From contig CACYXJ010000004.1 in NCBI GenBank assembly GCA_902778375.1, positions 1 through 60,576 of the forward strand: a stretch of 60,576 nucleotides of DNA, written 5' to 3'. A program made the position numbers and the translations under genes. The DNA comes from an uncultured Erysipelotrichaceae bacterium (lineage in GTDB: Bacteria > Bacillota_I > Bacilli_A > Erysipelotrichales > Erysipelotrichaceae). Shown here one piece after another: positions 8,720-17,225 of this stretch (the first letter of the stretch is position 1; each line of letters begins with the position of its first letter). Below the pieces are notes generated by a model. That model made no database searches. It was given only the letters and a program-made list of their open reading frames with translations, and had not been told where the DNA came from.

Positions 8720-8733
8720 CTTACGAACGAAAG
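8720..8733. promoter_or_regulatory. Putative DeoR operator, downstream copy
   Basis: CTTACGAACGAAAG lies 25 bases past the -10 box and just before the ribosome-binding site of the glycyl radical enzyme gene. It matches the copies at 7648 and 8623. Confidence 0.55.
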
Positions 8734-8744
8734 GGAAAGACAGT

Positions 8745-11156
8745 ATGGAGAACAGGGAACACTTTGGATCACTGACAGAAAGAATGCAGGCATTCCGTGA
8801 GGAAGTCCTCGATGAAAAACCTTATGTTGACGCGGAAAGAGCCGTTCTGGTGACGGAAGCCTACGAAGAAAACAAAAACCAGCCGAGGGTCATGATGAGA
8901 GCGCTGATGCTCAAAAAGATCCTCGAAAACATGTCCGTCTATATTGAAGATAAAACGCTGCTTGCCGGCAACCAGGCAACCAAGAACAGAAACGCTCCGG
9001 TCTTTCCGGAATACACACTGAAGTTTGTCATCGACGAACTCGATCTGTTTGAAAAAAGAGACGGCGATGTCTTCTATATTACAGAAGAGACAAAAGAGCA
9101 GTTAAGATCCATCGCCCCGTTCTGGGAGAACAACAATCTCAGAGCCAGAGGCGAAGCGCTGCTTCCGGATGAAGTATCTGTCTTCATGGAAACCGGTGTC
9201 TTCGGCATGGAAGGCAAACTGAATGCCGGCGATGCCCACCTGGCAGTCAATTATGAAAAGGTTCTGAAGGAAGGCCTGAAGGGCTATGAACAAAGAACAA
9301 GAGCCCTGAAGGAAGGACTTGATCTGGCAGATCCGGAATCCATCGACAAGTATGTTTTCTATAAAGCTGTCCTGATCGTCATTGATGCAGTTCATACCTT
9401 CGCAAAGAGATACAGCGCACTGGCGGCTGAACTGGCAGAAAAAGAAAACGATCCTAAGAGAAAAGCGGAACTGGAGGAAATGAGCAGAACGTGTGCGAGA
9501 GTTCCTTATGAACCGGCCGCTTCTTTCCGGGAAGCTGTCCAGTCCGTCTGGTTCATCCAGCTGATCCTGCAGATCGAATCCAACGGTCATTCCCTGAGCT
9601 ACGGCAGATTCGATCAGTACATGTATCCGTACTTCATCAATGATCTGAAGAATGAAAGAATTAAAAAAGAAGAAGCGCTGGAACTGCTGACCTGCCTCTG
9701 GATCAAGACGCTGACGATCAATAAGGTCAGAAGCCAGGCACATACACTCAGTTCCGCCGGCTCGCCGATGTATCAGAATGTCACGATCGGCGGTCAGACA
9801 ACAGATAAGAAAGACGCGGTCAACGAACTCAGTTTCCTGGTACTGCAGTCTGTCGCCCAGACAAGACTGACGCAGCCGAACCTGACAGTCAGATATCATG
9901 CCAACCTGAACAAGGAATTCTTCGACGAATGCATCGAAGTCATGAAACTCGGCTTCGGCATGCCGGCACTGAACAATGACGAAATCATCATCCCGTCCTT
10001 CATCAACTGGGGTGTCAGGGAAGAAGACGCATACAACTACAGCGCCATCGGCTGCGTCGAGACAGCTGTCCCGGGCAAATGGGGATACAGATGCACCGGT
10101 ATGTCATATGTCAACTTCCCGAGACTTCTGTTATGCGCGATGAACGACGGCGTTGACCTCACATCCGGCAAAAGATTCACGAAGGGCTACGGTTATTTCA
10201 CGGAATGGAAGGATTTCGACGAACTCATGACGGTCTGGGACAAGACGCTCAGAGAGTTCACCAGATACAGTGTCATCGTTGAAAACGCGATCGACAAGGC
10301 AAGCGAAAGGGATGTCCCGGATATCCTCTGCTCAGCTCTGACCGATGACTGCATCGGCAGGGGAAAGACGATCAAGGAAGGCGGAGCGGTTTATGACTTC
10401 ATCTCCGGTCTGCAGGTCGGCATCGCCAACATGGCTGACTCCCTGGAAGCCATCAAGAAGCTTGTCTATGATGAAAAGAGAATCACACCGGAACAGTTAT
10501 GGAACGCCATCCTTGACGACTTCCAGAGCGAAGAGAACAAGCGGATCCAGGCGATGCTCATCGACGCTCCGAAATACGGCAACGACAACGACGAAGTCGA
10601 TCAGCTGGTCGTAAAGGCGTATGACAGCTACCTGGACGAAATCAAAAAGTATCCGAATACAAGATATGCAAGGGGACCGATCGGCGGCATCCGCTATGGC
10701 GGCACTTCCTCCATCTCGGCCAACGTCGGCCAGGGCATGGGAACGATGGCGACACCGGATGGCAGAAACGCTTACGAGCCGCTGGCAGAAGGCTGCTCGC
10801 CGGCTCACAACGCCGACAAGAACGGACCGACCGCTGTCTTCAAGTCGATCACCAAGCTGCCGACTGACAAGATTACCGGTGGCGTGCTGCTCAACCAGAA
10901 GATGACTCCGCAGATGCTGTCGACGGAAGAAAACAAGCAGAAACTGGAGATGCTGTTACGGGCATTCTTCAACCGGCTGCACGGCTATCATGTACAGTAC
11001 AACATCGTATCGAGAGAAACACTCCTGGATGCCCAGGCGCATCCGGAAAAGCACAAGGACCTGATCGTCCGTGTCGCCGGATACAGCGCATTCTTCAACG
11101 TTCTTTCCAGAAAGACGCAGGACGATATTATCGGCAGAACGGAACAGTCACTTTAA
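8745..11156 (+). CDS. Glycyl radical enzyme, YbiW/PflD-like (PFL2 family)
   Basis: 803 residues. The thiyl-radical cysteine is Cys437 in AIGCVETAVPG, and the radical glycine is Gly779 in RVAGYSAFF, 25 residues from the end; both are intact. GCVE marks the eliminase/lyase group (dehydratases and C-O lyases) rather than true pyruvate formate-lyase, which has paired cysteines. The neighbouring activase, FSA-type aldolase and DeoR regulator match E. coli ybiW-ybiY/fsaA and pflD-pflC/fsaB. Those enzymes are reported to open 1,5-anhydroglucitol-6-P or 1,5-anhydromannitol-6-P to 1-deoxyfructose-6-P. The substrate here is inferred from context. The start at 8745 follows GAAAGGGAAAG. Confidence 0.85.
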   Translation: MENREHFGSLTERMQAFREEVLDEKPYVDAERAVLVTEAYEENKNQPRVMMRALMLKKILENMSVYIEDKTLLAGNQATKNRNAPVFPEYTLKFVIDELDLFEKRDGDVFYITEETKEQLRSIAPFWENNNLRARGEALLPDEVSVFMETGVFGMEGKLNAGDAHLAVNYEKVLKEGLKGYEQRTRALKEGLDLADPESIDKYVFYKAVLIVIDAVHTFAKRYSALAAELAEKENDPKRKAELEEMSRTCARVPYEPAASFREAVQSVWFIQLILQIESNGHSLSYGRFDQYMYPYFINDLKNERIKKEEALELLTCLWIKTLTINKVRSQAHTLSSAGSPMYQNVTIGGQTTDKKDAVNELSFLVLQSVAQTRLTQPNLTVRYHANLNKEFFDECIEVMKLGFGMPALNNDEIIIPSFINWGVREEDAYNYSAIGCVETAVPGKWGYRCTGMSYVNFPRLLLCAMNDGVDLTSGKRFTKGYGYFTEWKDFDELMTVWDKTLREFTRYSVIVENAIDKASERDVPDILCSALTDDCIGRGKTIKEGGAVYDFISGLQVGIANMADSLEAIKKLVYDEKRITPEQLWNAILDDFQSEENKRIQAMLIDAPKYGNDNDEVDQLVVKAYDSYLDEIKKYPNTRYARGPIGGIRYGGTSSISANVGQGMGTMATPDGRNAYEPLAEGCSPAHNADKNGPTAVFKSITKLPTDKITGGVLLNQKMTPQMLSTEENKQKLEMLLRAFFNRLHGYHVQYNIVSRETLLDAQAHPEKHKDLIVRVAGYSAFFNVLSRKTQDDIIGRTEQSL

Positions 11157-11174
11157 TAGAAAGAAGGAAAAGAG

Positions 11175-11852
11175 ATGAAACTGTTTATTGATGACGCAAA
11201 CCTTGAAGCAATCAGAGAAATCAATGAGTATTATCCGGTTGACGGAGTCACAACCAATCCGTCCATCCTCGCCAAGGCGAAAAGAGATCCGAGAGAAACA
11301 CTGAAGGCGATCCGGGAAATCATCGGCGAAGACAAGATCATCTTTGCCCAGGCTGTCGATCTTTCCTTCGAAGGTATGCTGAAGGATGCCCATATGATCA
11401 TGGACCTTCTTGGCAGAAACACGGTCGTGAAGATTCCCTGCACACCGGTCGGTTTCAAGGCAATGATGGCACTGAAAAAAGAAGGCATCACCACCTGCGG
11501 AACTGTCGTCTATACACCGATGCAGGCGTATCTTGCGGCAAAAGCCGGGGCTTCCTATGTCGCTCCGTATGTCAACCGTATCGACAACATGGGCTATGAC
11601 GGTGTCGGTGTCGTGAAGCAGATCCAGGACATTCTTGAAAACAACGACATGGACTGCGAAGTACTGGCCGCATCATTTAAAAACAGCCAGCAGGTTCTCG
11701 AACTGGCTGAATACGGTGTCGGCAATGCCACCTGCGGCAGCGGTGTGATCTTCAGCTTTGTAAAGAATCTGGCAATCGACGGTGCCATCCAGGATTTCGT
11801 GGATGACTTCGAATCCATCACCGGCAAAACATCGATGTCGGCCCTGGACTGA
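11175..11852 (+). CDS. fsa: Fructose-6-phosphate aldolase (FSA/TalC type)
   Basis: 225 residues, the normal length for small transaldolase/FSA proteins. The start MKLFIDDANLEAI and DGVTTNPSILAK are family signatures. The Schiff-base lysine is Lys86 in VVKIPCTP, and VAPYVNRID and SFKNSQQ are further active-site blocks. FSA enzymes cleave fructose-6-P-like substrates to glyceraldehyde-3-P plus a ketone. It lies 18 bp after the glycyl radical enzyme, so it probably cleaves that enzyme's product, as FsaA/FsaB do with 1-deoxyfructose-6-P. A terminator follows. Confidence 0.9.
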   Translation: MKLFIDDANLEAIREINEYYPVDGVTTNPSILAKAKRDPRETLKAIREIIGEDKIIFAQAVDLSFEGMLKDAHMIMDLLGRNTVVKIPCTPVGFKAMMALKKEGITTCGTVVYTPMQAYLAAKAGASYVAPYVNRIDNMGYDGVGVVKQIQDILENNDMDCEVLAASFKNSQQVLELAEYGVGNATCGSGVIFSFVKNLAIDGAIQDFVDDFESITGKTSMSALD

Positions 11853-11875
11853 AAAAACAGATACTGAGTAATAAA

Positions 11876-11917
11876 AAAAGACCTTCGCTTTATGATTTGT
11901 CTGAGCGAAGGTCTTTT
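11876..11917. terminator. Bidirectional intrinsic terminator
   Basis: 14-bp perfect stem AAAAGACCTTCGCT / AGCGAAGGTCTTTT with a 14-base loop. It separates the plus-strand GRE-aldolase operon from the minus-strand TetR gene end. Confidence 0.9.
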
Positions 11918-11923
11918 CTGTGA

Positions 11924-12478
11924 TTAACTGATTGCGTCCGTGATCAGAGAAATGATCAGGTTTTTCTTTTCTTCCGGTGTCATTGCCGCATAGCTTCTGG
12001 AATGAATGGCTGCCGAAATATCGGCGATGGTTTTCGCAGCGGCGATGTCCGGCGGATACTTTCCATGATAACCGTATTTTTTCAGCAGTTCTTCCGCGGC
12101 CGGAACCAGGGCGGTCAGGGTGCGTTCGTGAAGGGCAGAGCGGACGGTCCAGTGCATGCTGTTCTGGATCCGCATGTACTTCTCCATGGATTCTTCGAAC
12201 ATGTCCAGGAACCGGTCGGCGAATTCTTCGACAGTATTGATTTCTTCGGCCATCTTTGTAAATGAAGCTTCGTACTGCCGGAAGAATCTGTCAGCGACCA
12301 CGTCGAACAGTTCCTCCTTTGATTTGAAATAATGATAGAACATGCCGACTTCACCATCCACCTCATCAAGAATCCTGCGGACAGAGGTCTTTTCGAATCC
12401 GTCGGTAAAGAACAGCTTTGCGGCAGCTGCTATGATCTCATCTCTTTTTCCGCCTTCAAGAACCGGTTTTCTCGCCAT
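11924..12478 (-). CDS. TetR-family transcriptional repressor
   Basis: 184 residues. The N-terminal helix-turn-helix (about 10-56) reads IIAAAAKLFFTDGFEKTSVRRI and GMFYHYFKSKEELF, typical of TetR. The ligand-binding C-terminal half is not diagnostic. The start at 12478 lies inside the 3' end of the upstream hydrolase gene (23-bp overlap) and follows GAGG, indicating coupling. Two palindromes with TTCTGTT half-sites at the operon promoter are its likely operators, making it an autorepressor of hydrolase and itself. Confidence 0.87.
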   Translation of the reverse strand: MARKPVLEGGKRDEIIAAAAKLFFTDGFEKTSVRRILDEVDGEVGMFYHYFKSKEELFDVVADRFFRQYEASFTKMAEEINTVEEFADRFLDMFEESMEKYMRIQNSMHWTVRSALHERTLTALVPAAEELLKKYGYHGKYPPDIAAAKTIADISAAIHSRSYAAMTPEEKKNLIISLITDAIS

Positions 12479-13622
12479 CTGTTTTTGCCTCGATCCAATC
12501 TGTAATCGTGTCCAGTACCAGCTGCAGATTTCCGATCTGGCAGTGATGGCCGGCACATTCCTCTTTGGTGAAGAGCCTGCCGGTCACGCTGCGGGCATTC
12601 GCAAGTGCCTTCAGCTGATCCTCATAATAAATTGTATACAGGTCTTCGCTTCCTGCAAGTACCAGAACATCCTGCTTGAGCAGCGGCGAGATCGTACGGG
12701 TGTTGTACTGTTTGATGCAGTTGAAATAGTCACATGCGCTGCTGACATTTTCATAAATGGCACTGCCCTGTCCCAGGAGCCAGCGGGTGAAATAGTTCTC
12801 ATCCAGTTTCTTTTCCAGCCATTTCCAGAGAAAACTTTTCGGATGGGCGGTCATATAATCGAACAGTTTCGCTTTCCATGGTCCCATTTTTTGGGTAATG
12901 GCACCGTAAAAATCATAGATCAGATCGAACATGACAACTCTCTGGATCCGCTGGTCATAGACGGCAGCTCTGGGGGCGAGATAGCCGCCGAGCGAAACAC
13001 CGATCAGTGTGACATCGTTAAGACCGAAATAATCCAGTACCGCGGATGTGCAGTGTTCCCATTCCGGCGTCATTTTGATGCCGCAGCGAAGCAGGACTTC
13101 ACCCTGACCGCAGCCTTCGAAGAAATAGGTGTCATAGCCCAGACTGTTGAAATAGGGCAGGAAATCCAGGAATTCCTGGATGAAACTGTCATAGCCGCCA
13201 TGAAGAACGATCGTTCCTTTGGGGTTTTTGCATCTGGCATAGTAGACCGGAAGATATCCGTTCTGAAAGGGGATGCGCACATAAGTCATCAGACTGCCGT
13301 CGCCGTAACAGCGGTCATAGTTTTCCATGCATTTTTCATAAAGCACTTTTTTCAGACTGCTGCCCGAGGCATCCCTTGCATCGTTTAAGGTGTAAAACTG
13401 GGCGGACCGGTAACAGCTTGCGGCCTTTTTGTAATTGCCTTCCGCTTCCGCTTTTTCCGCCAGATCCGTGAACAGTCTGATCCAGCTGTCAAAATCAACT
13501 GCTTTCCGGCCGGTCTCATACAGTTCTTCCTGATTCATGACACCGGTGGAATACAGGCGGTTCAGCTGATAATTCATTCCCGCATCCGAACTGAAATCAT
13601 AGAATCCAACATTGAATTTCAT
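12456..13622 (-). CDS. Alpha/beta hydrolase
   Basis: 388 residues. A helical N-terminal region of about 110 residues precedes an alpha/beta-hydrolase core with TIVLHGGYDSF (oxyanion region), the nucleophile elbow GVSLGGY and a late LVLAGSEDLYT (acid) and AGHHCQIG (His). There is no signal peptide, so it is cytoplasmic. The layout resembles FrsA/DUF1100-like hydrolases; the substrate is unknown. It is first in an operon with a TetR repressor and sits behind a doubly operated promoter, which suggests induction by the compound it hydrolyses. Confidence 0.8.
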   Translation of the reverse strand: MKFNVGFYDFSSDAGMNYQLNRLYSTGVMNQEELYETGRKAVDFDSWIRLFTDLAEKAEAEGNYKKAASCYRSAQFYTLNDARDASGSSLKKVLYEKCMENYDRCYGDGSLMTYVRIPFQNGYLPVYYARCKNPKGTIVLHGGYDSFIQEFLDFLPYFNSLGYDTYFFEGCGQGEVLLRCGIKMTPEWEHCTSAVLDYFGLNDVTLIGVSLGGYLAPRAAVYDQRIQRVVMFDLIYDFYGAITQKMGPWKAKLFDYMTAHPKSFLWKWLEKKLDENYFTRWLLGQGSAIYENVSSACDYFNCIKQYNTRTISPLLKQDVLVLAGSEDLYTIYYEDQLKALANARSVTGRLFTKEECAGHHCQIGNLQLVLDTITDWIEAKTDGEKTGS

Positions 13623-13640
13623 GATCCTTCCTCCTTGCTT

Positions 13641-13667
13641 AATTAACAGAATAACGTTCTGTTAATT
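13641..13667. promoter_or_regulatory. TetR operator 1 (palindrome)
   Basis: AATTAACAGAA - TAACG - TTCTGTTAATT: perfect 11-bp arms around a 5-base centre. It begins directly downstream of the hydrolase -10 box, where a bound repressor blocks initiation. Confidence 0.75.
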
Positions 13668-13696
13668 ATTATAGATGGCTTCTCCGCAGCTGACAA
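13668..13696 (-). promoter_or_regulatory. Promoter of the hydrolase-tetR operon
   Basis: Minus strand -35 TTGTCA (13696-13691), 17-base spacer, consensus -10 TATAAT (13673-13668). It is bracketed by the two palindromic operators. Confidence 0.8.
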
Positions 13697-13702
13697 CAGA
13701 TA

Positions 13703-13721
13703 AACAGAATATTGTTCTGTT
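13703..13721. promoter_or_regulatory. TetR operator 2 (palindrome)
   Basis: AACAGAA - TATTG - TTCTGTT: same half-sites and spacing as operator 1, just upstream of the -35 box. Confidence 0.7.
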
Positions 13722-13764
13722 AATTATCTGGATACAGTTCTGACAGCTGCTTGATTGAAAACAG

Positions 13765-13806
13765 AAAAAGATCCTGATCCTTTCAGGAGAGATCAGAATC
13801 CTTTTT
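13765..13806 (-). terminator. Intrinsic terminator of the flavin operon
   Basis: Stem GATCCTGATC / GATCAGAATC (one mismatch) flanked by A5 and T5, with an 11-base loop. It lies after the last gene of the minus-strand flavodoxin operon. Confidence 0.7.
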
Positions 13807-13848
13807 GGATAACAGAATGCGGATCTGCACGTTCGGTGCAGTCTTTGT

Positions 13849-14382
13849 TCAGAGATTTTTGCCGAGCTGATATGCTTCCTGCATATAGCGGCTCCGTTTT
13901 GTCATGCCGGGTGTGCCGCAGCCATAGCCCAGTACCATGCCCTTGTCTTCAAAATTGATATATCTGACAAGTGTTCTGTAATGGGCGCTCAGGGCATCGA
14001 ATGTCCAGTCGTCGGCATTCCATGCAACAGTGAGCAGCGCGGACTTCAGATGGCGGCTGTTCAGACTGCTGTTGTAGGCACAGAAACGGTCGATCACAGC
14101 TTTCAACTGGGCACTCATGCCGTAGTAATAAAGCGGTGTCGCGAACACGACCATATCCGAAGCAAGGAGTTTCGCACGGATCATCCGGACGTCATCCTTC
14201 TGAACGCACGGACCTTCATAACCGCAGGCGACACAGCCGGTACAGGGATGAATGTCGGTGTGGCACACATCGATCACTTCGCATGTATGTCCGGCTTCTT
14301 CCGCTCCTCTGACAAATTCACCGGTCAGAAGACTTGTTGAACCTTTTTTATTGGGACTTCCCATCAGTACTGTGATTTTCAT
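13849..14382 (-). CDS. NADPH-dependent FMN reductase / flavodoxin-fold protein
   Basis: 177 residues. The start MKITVLMGSPNKKGST is the FMN phosphate-binding loop of the NADPH-dependent FMN reductase family. HPCTGCVACGYEGPC carries a cysteine cluster common in iron-sulfur-flavoprotein-like and azoreductase-like members, and ATPLYYYGMSAQLKAVIDR is the second flavin loop. It probably reduces flavin or small oxidised substrates in the cytoplasm. It is the last gene of the six-gene operon, 14 bp after the fusion gene. The start at 14382 follows AGGAGAACG; a longer frame would overlap the previous gene. Confidence 0.85.
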   Translation of the reverse strand: MKITVLMGSPNKKGSTSLLTGEFVRGAEEAGHTCEVIDVCHTDIHPCTGCVACGYEGPCVQKDDVRMIRAKLLASDMVVFATPLYYYGMSAQLKAVIDRFCAYNSSLNSRHLKSALLTVAWNADDWTFDALSAHYRTLVRYINFEDKGMVLGYGCGTPGMTKRSRYMQEAYQLGKNL

Positions 14383-14396
14383 ATGCGTTCTCCTGT

Positions 14397-16541
14397 TCAC
14401 TTTATTCCGTTTGTTTCCAGCCATGCTGAGATGTCGTCGGGGAGGGTGGAACCTCCTGAATAATGGACTGACAGACCTTCGCCGATATCCGCTTCCGGCG
14501 CAAGTTTGGCAATGGCCGTGAGACTCTGGCCGAATCTTCCGCCGCCATGGGAACAGAACGGTATGATCCGTTTCCCGCTGAAGTCATATTCTTCCAGGAA
14601 AGAAGCAATCGGCATCGGGATCGAAGCCCACCAGTTCGGGTAACCGAGCAGAATAATATCGTAGTCTTCCATATGATCGACATGAACAGACAATTCCGGC
14701 CGCGCCTGTCTGTGCTGGTCTTCCTGTGCTTCCATCAATACCGTATTGTAATCCGTCGAATACGGTACTGCCGGTGTGATTTCTATCATGTCCGCACCGG
14801 TCTGGTTCTGAATCTCCTGGGCAATTCCTCTTGTGTTGCCTCCCCATGAGAAATAAGCGATCAGGATTCTGCCGCCTGTCTGCTGCCCGGGCACTGATTC
14901 GGAAGCTGAAAGGGTCTGGTTCATAGTGCTGCCGGCATTTCTGACAAGCCGGAGTCCGAGGTTATAGCTTTTCATATCTGACTGACCGGCTGCCCGGTAC
15001 GCACTGCGCATGTTTTTGGCGAAATCATTCCAGCCGCCGCCCCTGTACACATGTCTTGTGCCTGATGACGGTCCGGCAGGATCAGTTGTCTGATCCGGAT
15101 CATATACGCCGTAATAATCCCAGCACCATTCATTCACATTGCCGTGACAGTCGTACAAACCCCATGCATTGGGCTCAAAACTGCCTACAGCCACTGTGGT
15201 CTGCCGGTATTCTCCGGGTCTTGCTTCAAGAGAAGAATTGTCGAAATAGTTTTCTTCGATTTCGTAGGGATAGTGACCGTAGAAATTGGCTTCTGAAGCA
15301 TCCGGTGACTTTTCCGTATTGAAAGGAGTCACTGTTCCGGCCCGGCATGCATATTCCCATTCTGCTTCTGTTGGCAGGCGATAGCCGTTTGCGCTTCTGT
15401 CCCACACTACATTTTCCGAAGTCACTGTATATACCGGCTGAAGTCCGGCTTCTGTGCTTTTCAGATTGGCAAACTGAACCGCCTCCAGCCAGGAGATATT
15501 TTCAACAGGAAACCTGTCTCCCGAAAAGGTACTCGGGTTCGTGCCCGTCAGTCGCTCATATTCTTCCTGGGTGGTTTCGAAAACATCGATATAGAAGGAT
15601 GAGACAGTTACTTCATGCTGCATTTCATCTTCGATCCGCCAGTTTTCGGTGTCGGGACTTCCCATCAGGAATGTTCCTCCTTCAACCAGAACAAATCCGT
15701 CGCTGATTTCTTCAGCTTCATCAGGTTCATCTGCCGTAGCTTCCGGATTCTCTTCCGCCGGCGGGCTGCTGTTCATACCTGCTTCCGCAAAGTCCGGTTT
15801 GAACGGAGAAGGGAAAACGGCATTCAGGATCAGACCGATGATTACAGCCGCTGCTGTCTGTCCGATATGCACAACCGGTTTCCGTTTTCTGTCAGTACAC
15901 AGCAAGGCAGCCTGTGCCCCGGTATAAACAAAGAACAGAAACATGAGTATATTCTCCGCAAATACCCTGACTGCGGATTTCTCATAGTCGAGGAACGCAA
16001 ACGGAACACGGAACAGGAGATACTCCTGCATTCCGTTATACAGAAACAGGAACAGACCGGCTCCCGCCATACACAGCGAAAGAGCCGAAACTGCTGTCTT
16101 CTGTCTGCTGTTCAGTTTCAATCCTGCACAGACAGCCTGTACATGCAGGCCAAGATGAATACCCATAAAGACAAATGCCCAGTGAGACATGGACAGATGC
16201 ATTCTTCTGACAAAGGAAACCCTGGCCATACCATACAGGAACGGCACCGCATATGTACTCATTGCCATTCCGCAGAATGCCGTCAGGACAAAGGAAATCA
16301 CCAGAAGAACATTGACTGCTGTAAGCAGAAGCCGGTATGCATTGTACCGTCCTTTGAACACAGTGCCATACCATCTGCGGTTCAGGATTTGATGAACAAT
16401 CATCAGAACTGTCATCAGGATTCCGGACCACTCATGTGCTGCCTCGCCGGTAACCTGATATGCCATCAGACACATCAGCACAATACTCATGCAAATATCG
16501 ACTGTTCTTTTAATGAGAGTATCATTTCGTTTTCTCTGCAT
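14397..16541 (-). CDS. Fusion: DUF4405-like heme membrane domain + FGE-sulfatase-like domain + flavodoxin
   Basis: 714 residues in three parts. Residues 1-245 hold seven predicted membrane segments, with His36, His50, His115, His120, His129 and His133 in or near helices and a HEWSGILMTVLMIVHQILNR-like stretch typical of DUF4405 b-type cytochromes. Residues 246-280 are an acidic, Pro-rich linker. Residues 281-536 are a formylglycine-generating-enzyme-like (SUMF1) domain with GGTFLMGS, RLPTEAEWEYACRAG, GNVNEWCWDYYG and NLGLRLVR; the two catalytic cysteines of true FGE are absent near HVYRGGGWND. Residues 558-714 are a flavodoxin starting ILIAYFSWGGNT. The positive-inside rule with seven helices puts the linker, FGE-like and flavodoxin parts outside the cell. 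I know no protein with this domain order. Confidence 0.8.
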   Translation of the reverse strand: MQRKRNDTLIKRTVDICMSIVLMCLMAYQVTGEAAHEWSGILMTVLMIVHQILNRRWYGTVFKGRYNAYRLLLTAVNVLLVISFVLTAFCGMAMSTYAVPFLYGMARVSFVRRMHLSMSHWAFVFMGIHLGLHVQAVCAGLKLNSRQKTAVSALSLCMAGAGLFLFLYNGMQEYLLFRVPFAFLDYEKSAVRVFAENILMFLFFVYTGAQAALLCTDRKRKPVVHIGQTAAAVIIGLILNAVFPSPFKPDFAEAGMNSSPPAEENPEATADEPDEAEEISDGFVLVEGGTFLMGSPDTENWRIEDEMQHEVTVSSFYIDVFETTQEEYERLTGTNPSTFSGDRFPVENISWLEAVQFANLKSTEAGLQPVYTVTSENVVWDRSANGYRLPTEAEWEYACRAGTVTPFNTEKSPDASEANFYGHYPYEIEENYFDNSSLEARPGEYRQTTVAVGSFEPNAWGLYDCHGNVNEWCWDYYGVYDPDQTTDPAGPSSGTRHVYRGGGWNDFAKNMRSAYRAAGQSDMKSYNLGLRLVRNAGSTMNQTLSASESVPGQQTGGRILIAYFSWGGNTRGIAQEIQNQTGADMIEITPAVPYSTDYNTVLMEAQEDQHRQARPELSVHVDHMEDYDIILLGYPNWWASIPMPIASFLEEYDFSGKRIIPFCSHGGGRFGQSLTAIAKLAPEADIGEGLSVHYSGGSTLPDDISAWLETNGIK

Positions 16542-16561
16542 GCATCCTTCTTTCCGTAATT

Positions 16562-17200
16562 TTATTTGAGACTGTCAATCCAGGACTGTATTTCTTCTGA
16601 AGCTGTTCCGGCGCCAAACCTCTGTCCGTCAAGCCAGTTTCCGCTGCCGGCATTTTCGGCAAGATTGGTTCCGCTTCTGCCGATACCGCTGCTGCCGGAA
16701 GTGCAGAACGGAATCATTGTGATACCGTCAAAATTGCAGCTTTCAACAAAGGTATCCATAATGCGCGGTTCCTCACCCCACCAGATCGGGTAGCCGATAT
16801 AGACGGTTGTATATCCCTCAAGAGAAACCGGCTCACTGCCGATTTCCGGGCGTACAGACGGATCGTTCTGCTCATGGGTCGTCCGGCTGTCAGAATCATT
16901 CCAGTCCAGATCCTCGCTTGTATATTCCTGCGCTGCCTTGATCTCATACAGGTCGGCATTTTCGATCGCGGCGATTTTTTCAGCGATATCTTTCGTGGTG
17001 CCGGTAGCCGAGAAATAGACAACCAGGACTTTGCCTTGTTCATTTTCTGTTCCGGCTGTTGTTTCTTCGACGGTACTTTCCGCCGGTGTTTCCGTTTCTT
17101 CCGGTTCTGCTGCCGGTGTTTCCGGAGCAGAGGATCCGGCGCAGGCAGCCAGTCCCATACTCAGCACTGCTGCCATAAACAGTTTATGTATTCTTTTCAT
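16562..17200 (-). CDS. Flavodoxin-like lipoprotein
   Basis: 212 residues. A lipoprotein signal (LSMGLAAC, lipidated Cys20) is followed by a Glu/Thr/Pro-rich spacer to about residue 57 and a flavodoxin domain. That domain has the FMN-phosphate loop VVYFSATGTTKDIAEKIA, YIGYPIWWG and IPFCTSGSSGIG. The protein should sit on the outer face of the cytoplasmic membrane, unusual for a flavodoxin. It lies 20 bp upstream of the membrane-cytochrome/flavodoxin fusion in the same operon, so it is a likely redox partner. Confidence 0.87.
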   Translation of the reverse strand: MKRIHKLFMAAVLSMGLAACAGSSAPETPAAEPEETETPAESTVEETTAGTENEQGKVLVVYFSATGTTKDIAEKIAAIENADLYEIKAAQEYTSEDLDWNDSDSRTTHEQNDPSVRPEIGSEPVSLEGYTTVYIGYPIWWGEEPRIMDTFVESCNFDGITMIPFCTSGSSGIGRSGTNLAENAGSGNWLDGQRFGAGTASEEIQSWIDSLK

Positions 17201-17225
17201 TTTCTTTCTCCTTCGCAGTCAGGTT

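Noticed and set aside
8745..11156. Pyruvate formate-lyase
   Set aside because: The active-site loop has a single Cys followed by Val-Glu (GCVE), not the adjacent Cys-Cys of PflB, and the neighbours are an FSA aldolase and a DeoR regulator.
15000..15800. A true formylglycine-generating enzyme that activates sulfatases
   Set aside because: The cysteine pair needed for catalysis is missing in the C-terminal part of the domain, and no sulfatase is nearby.
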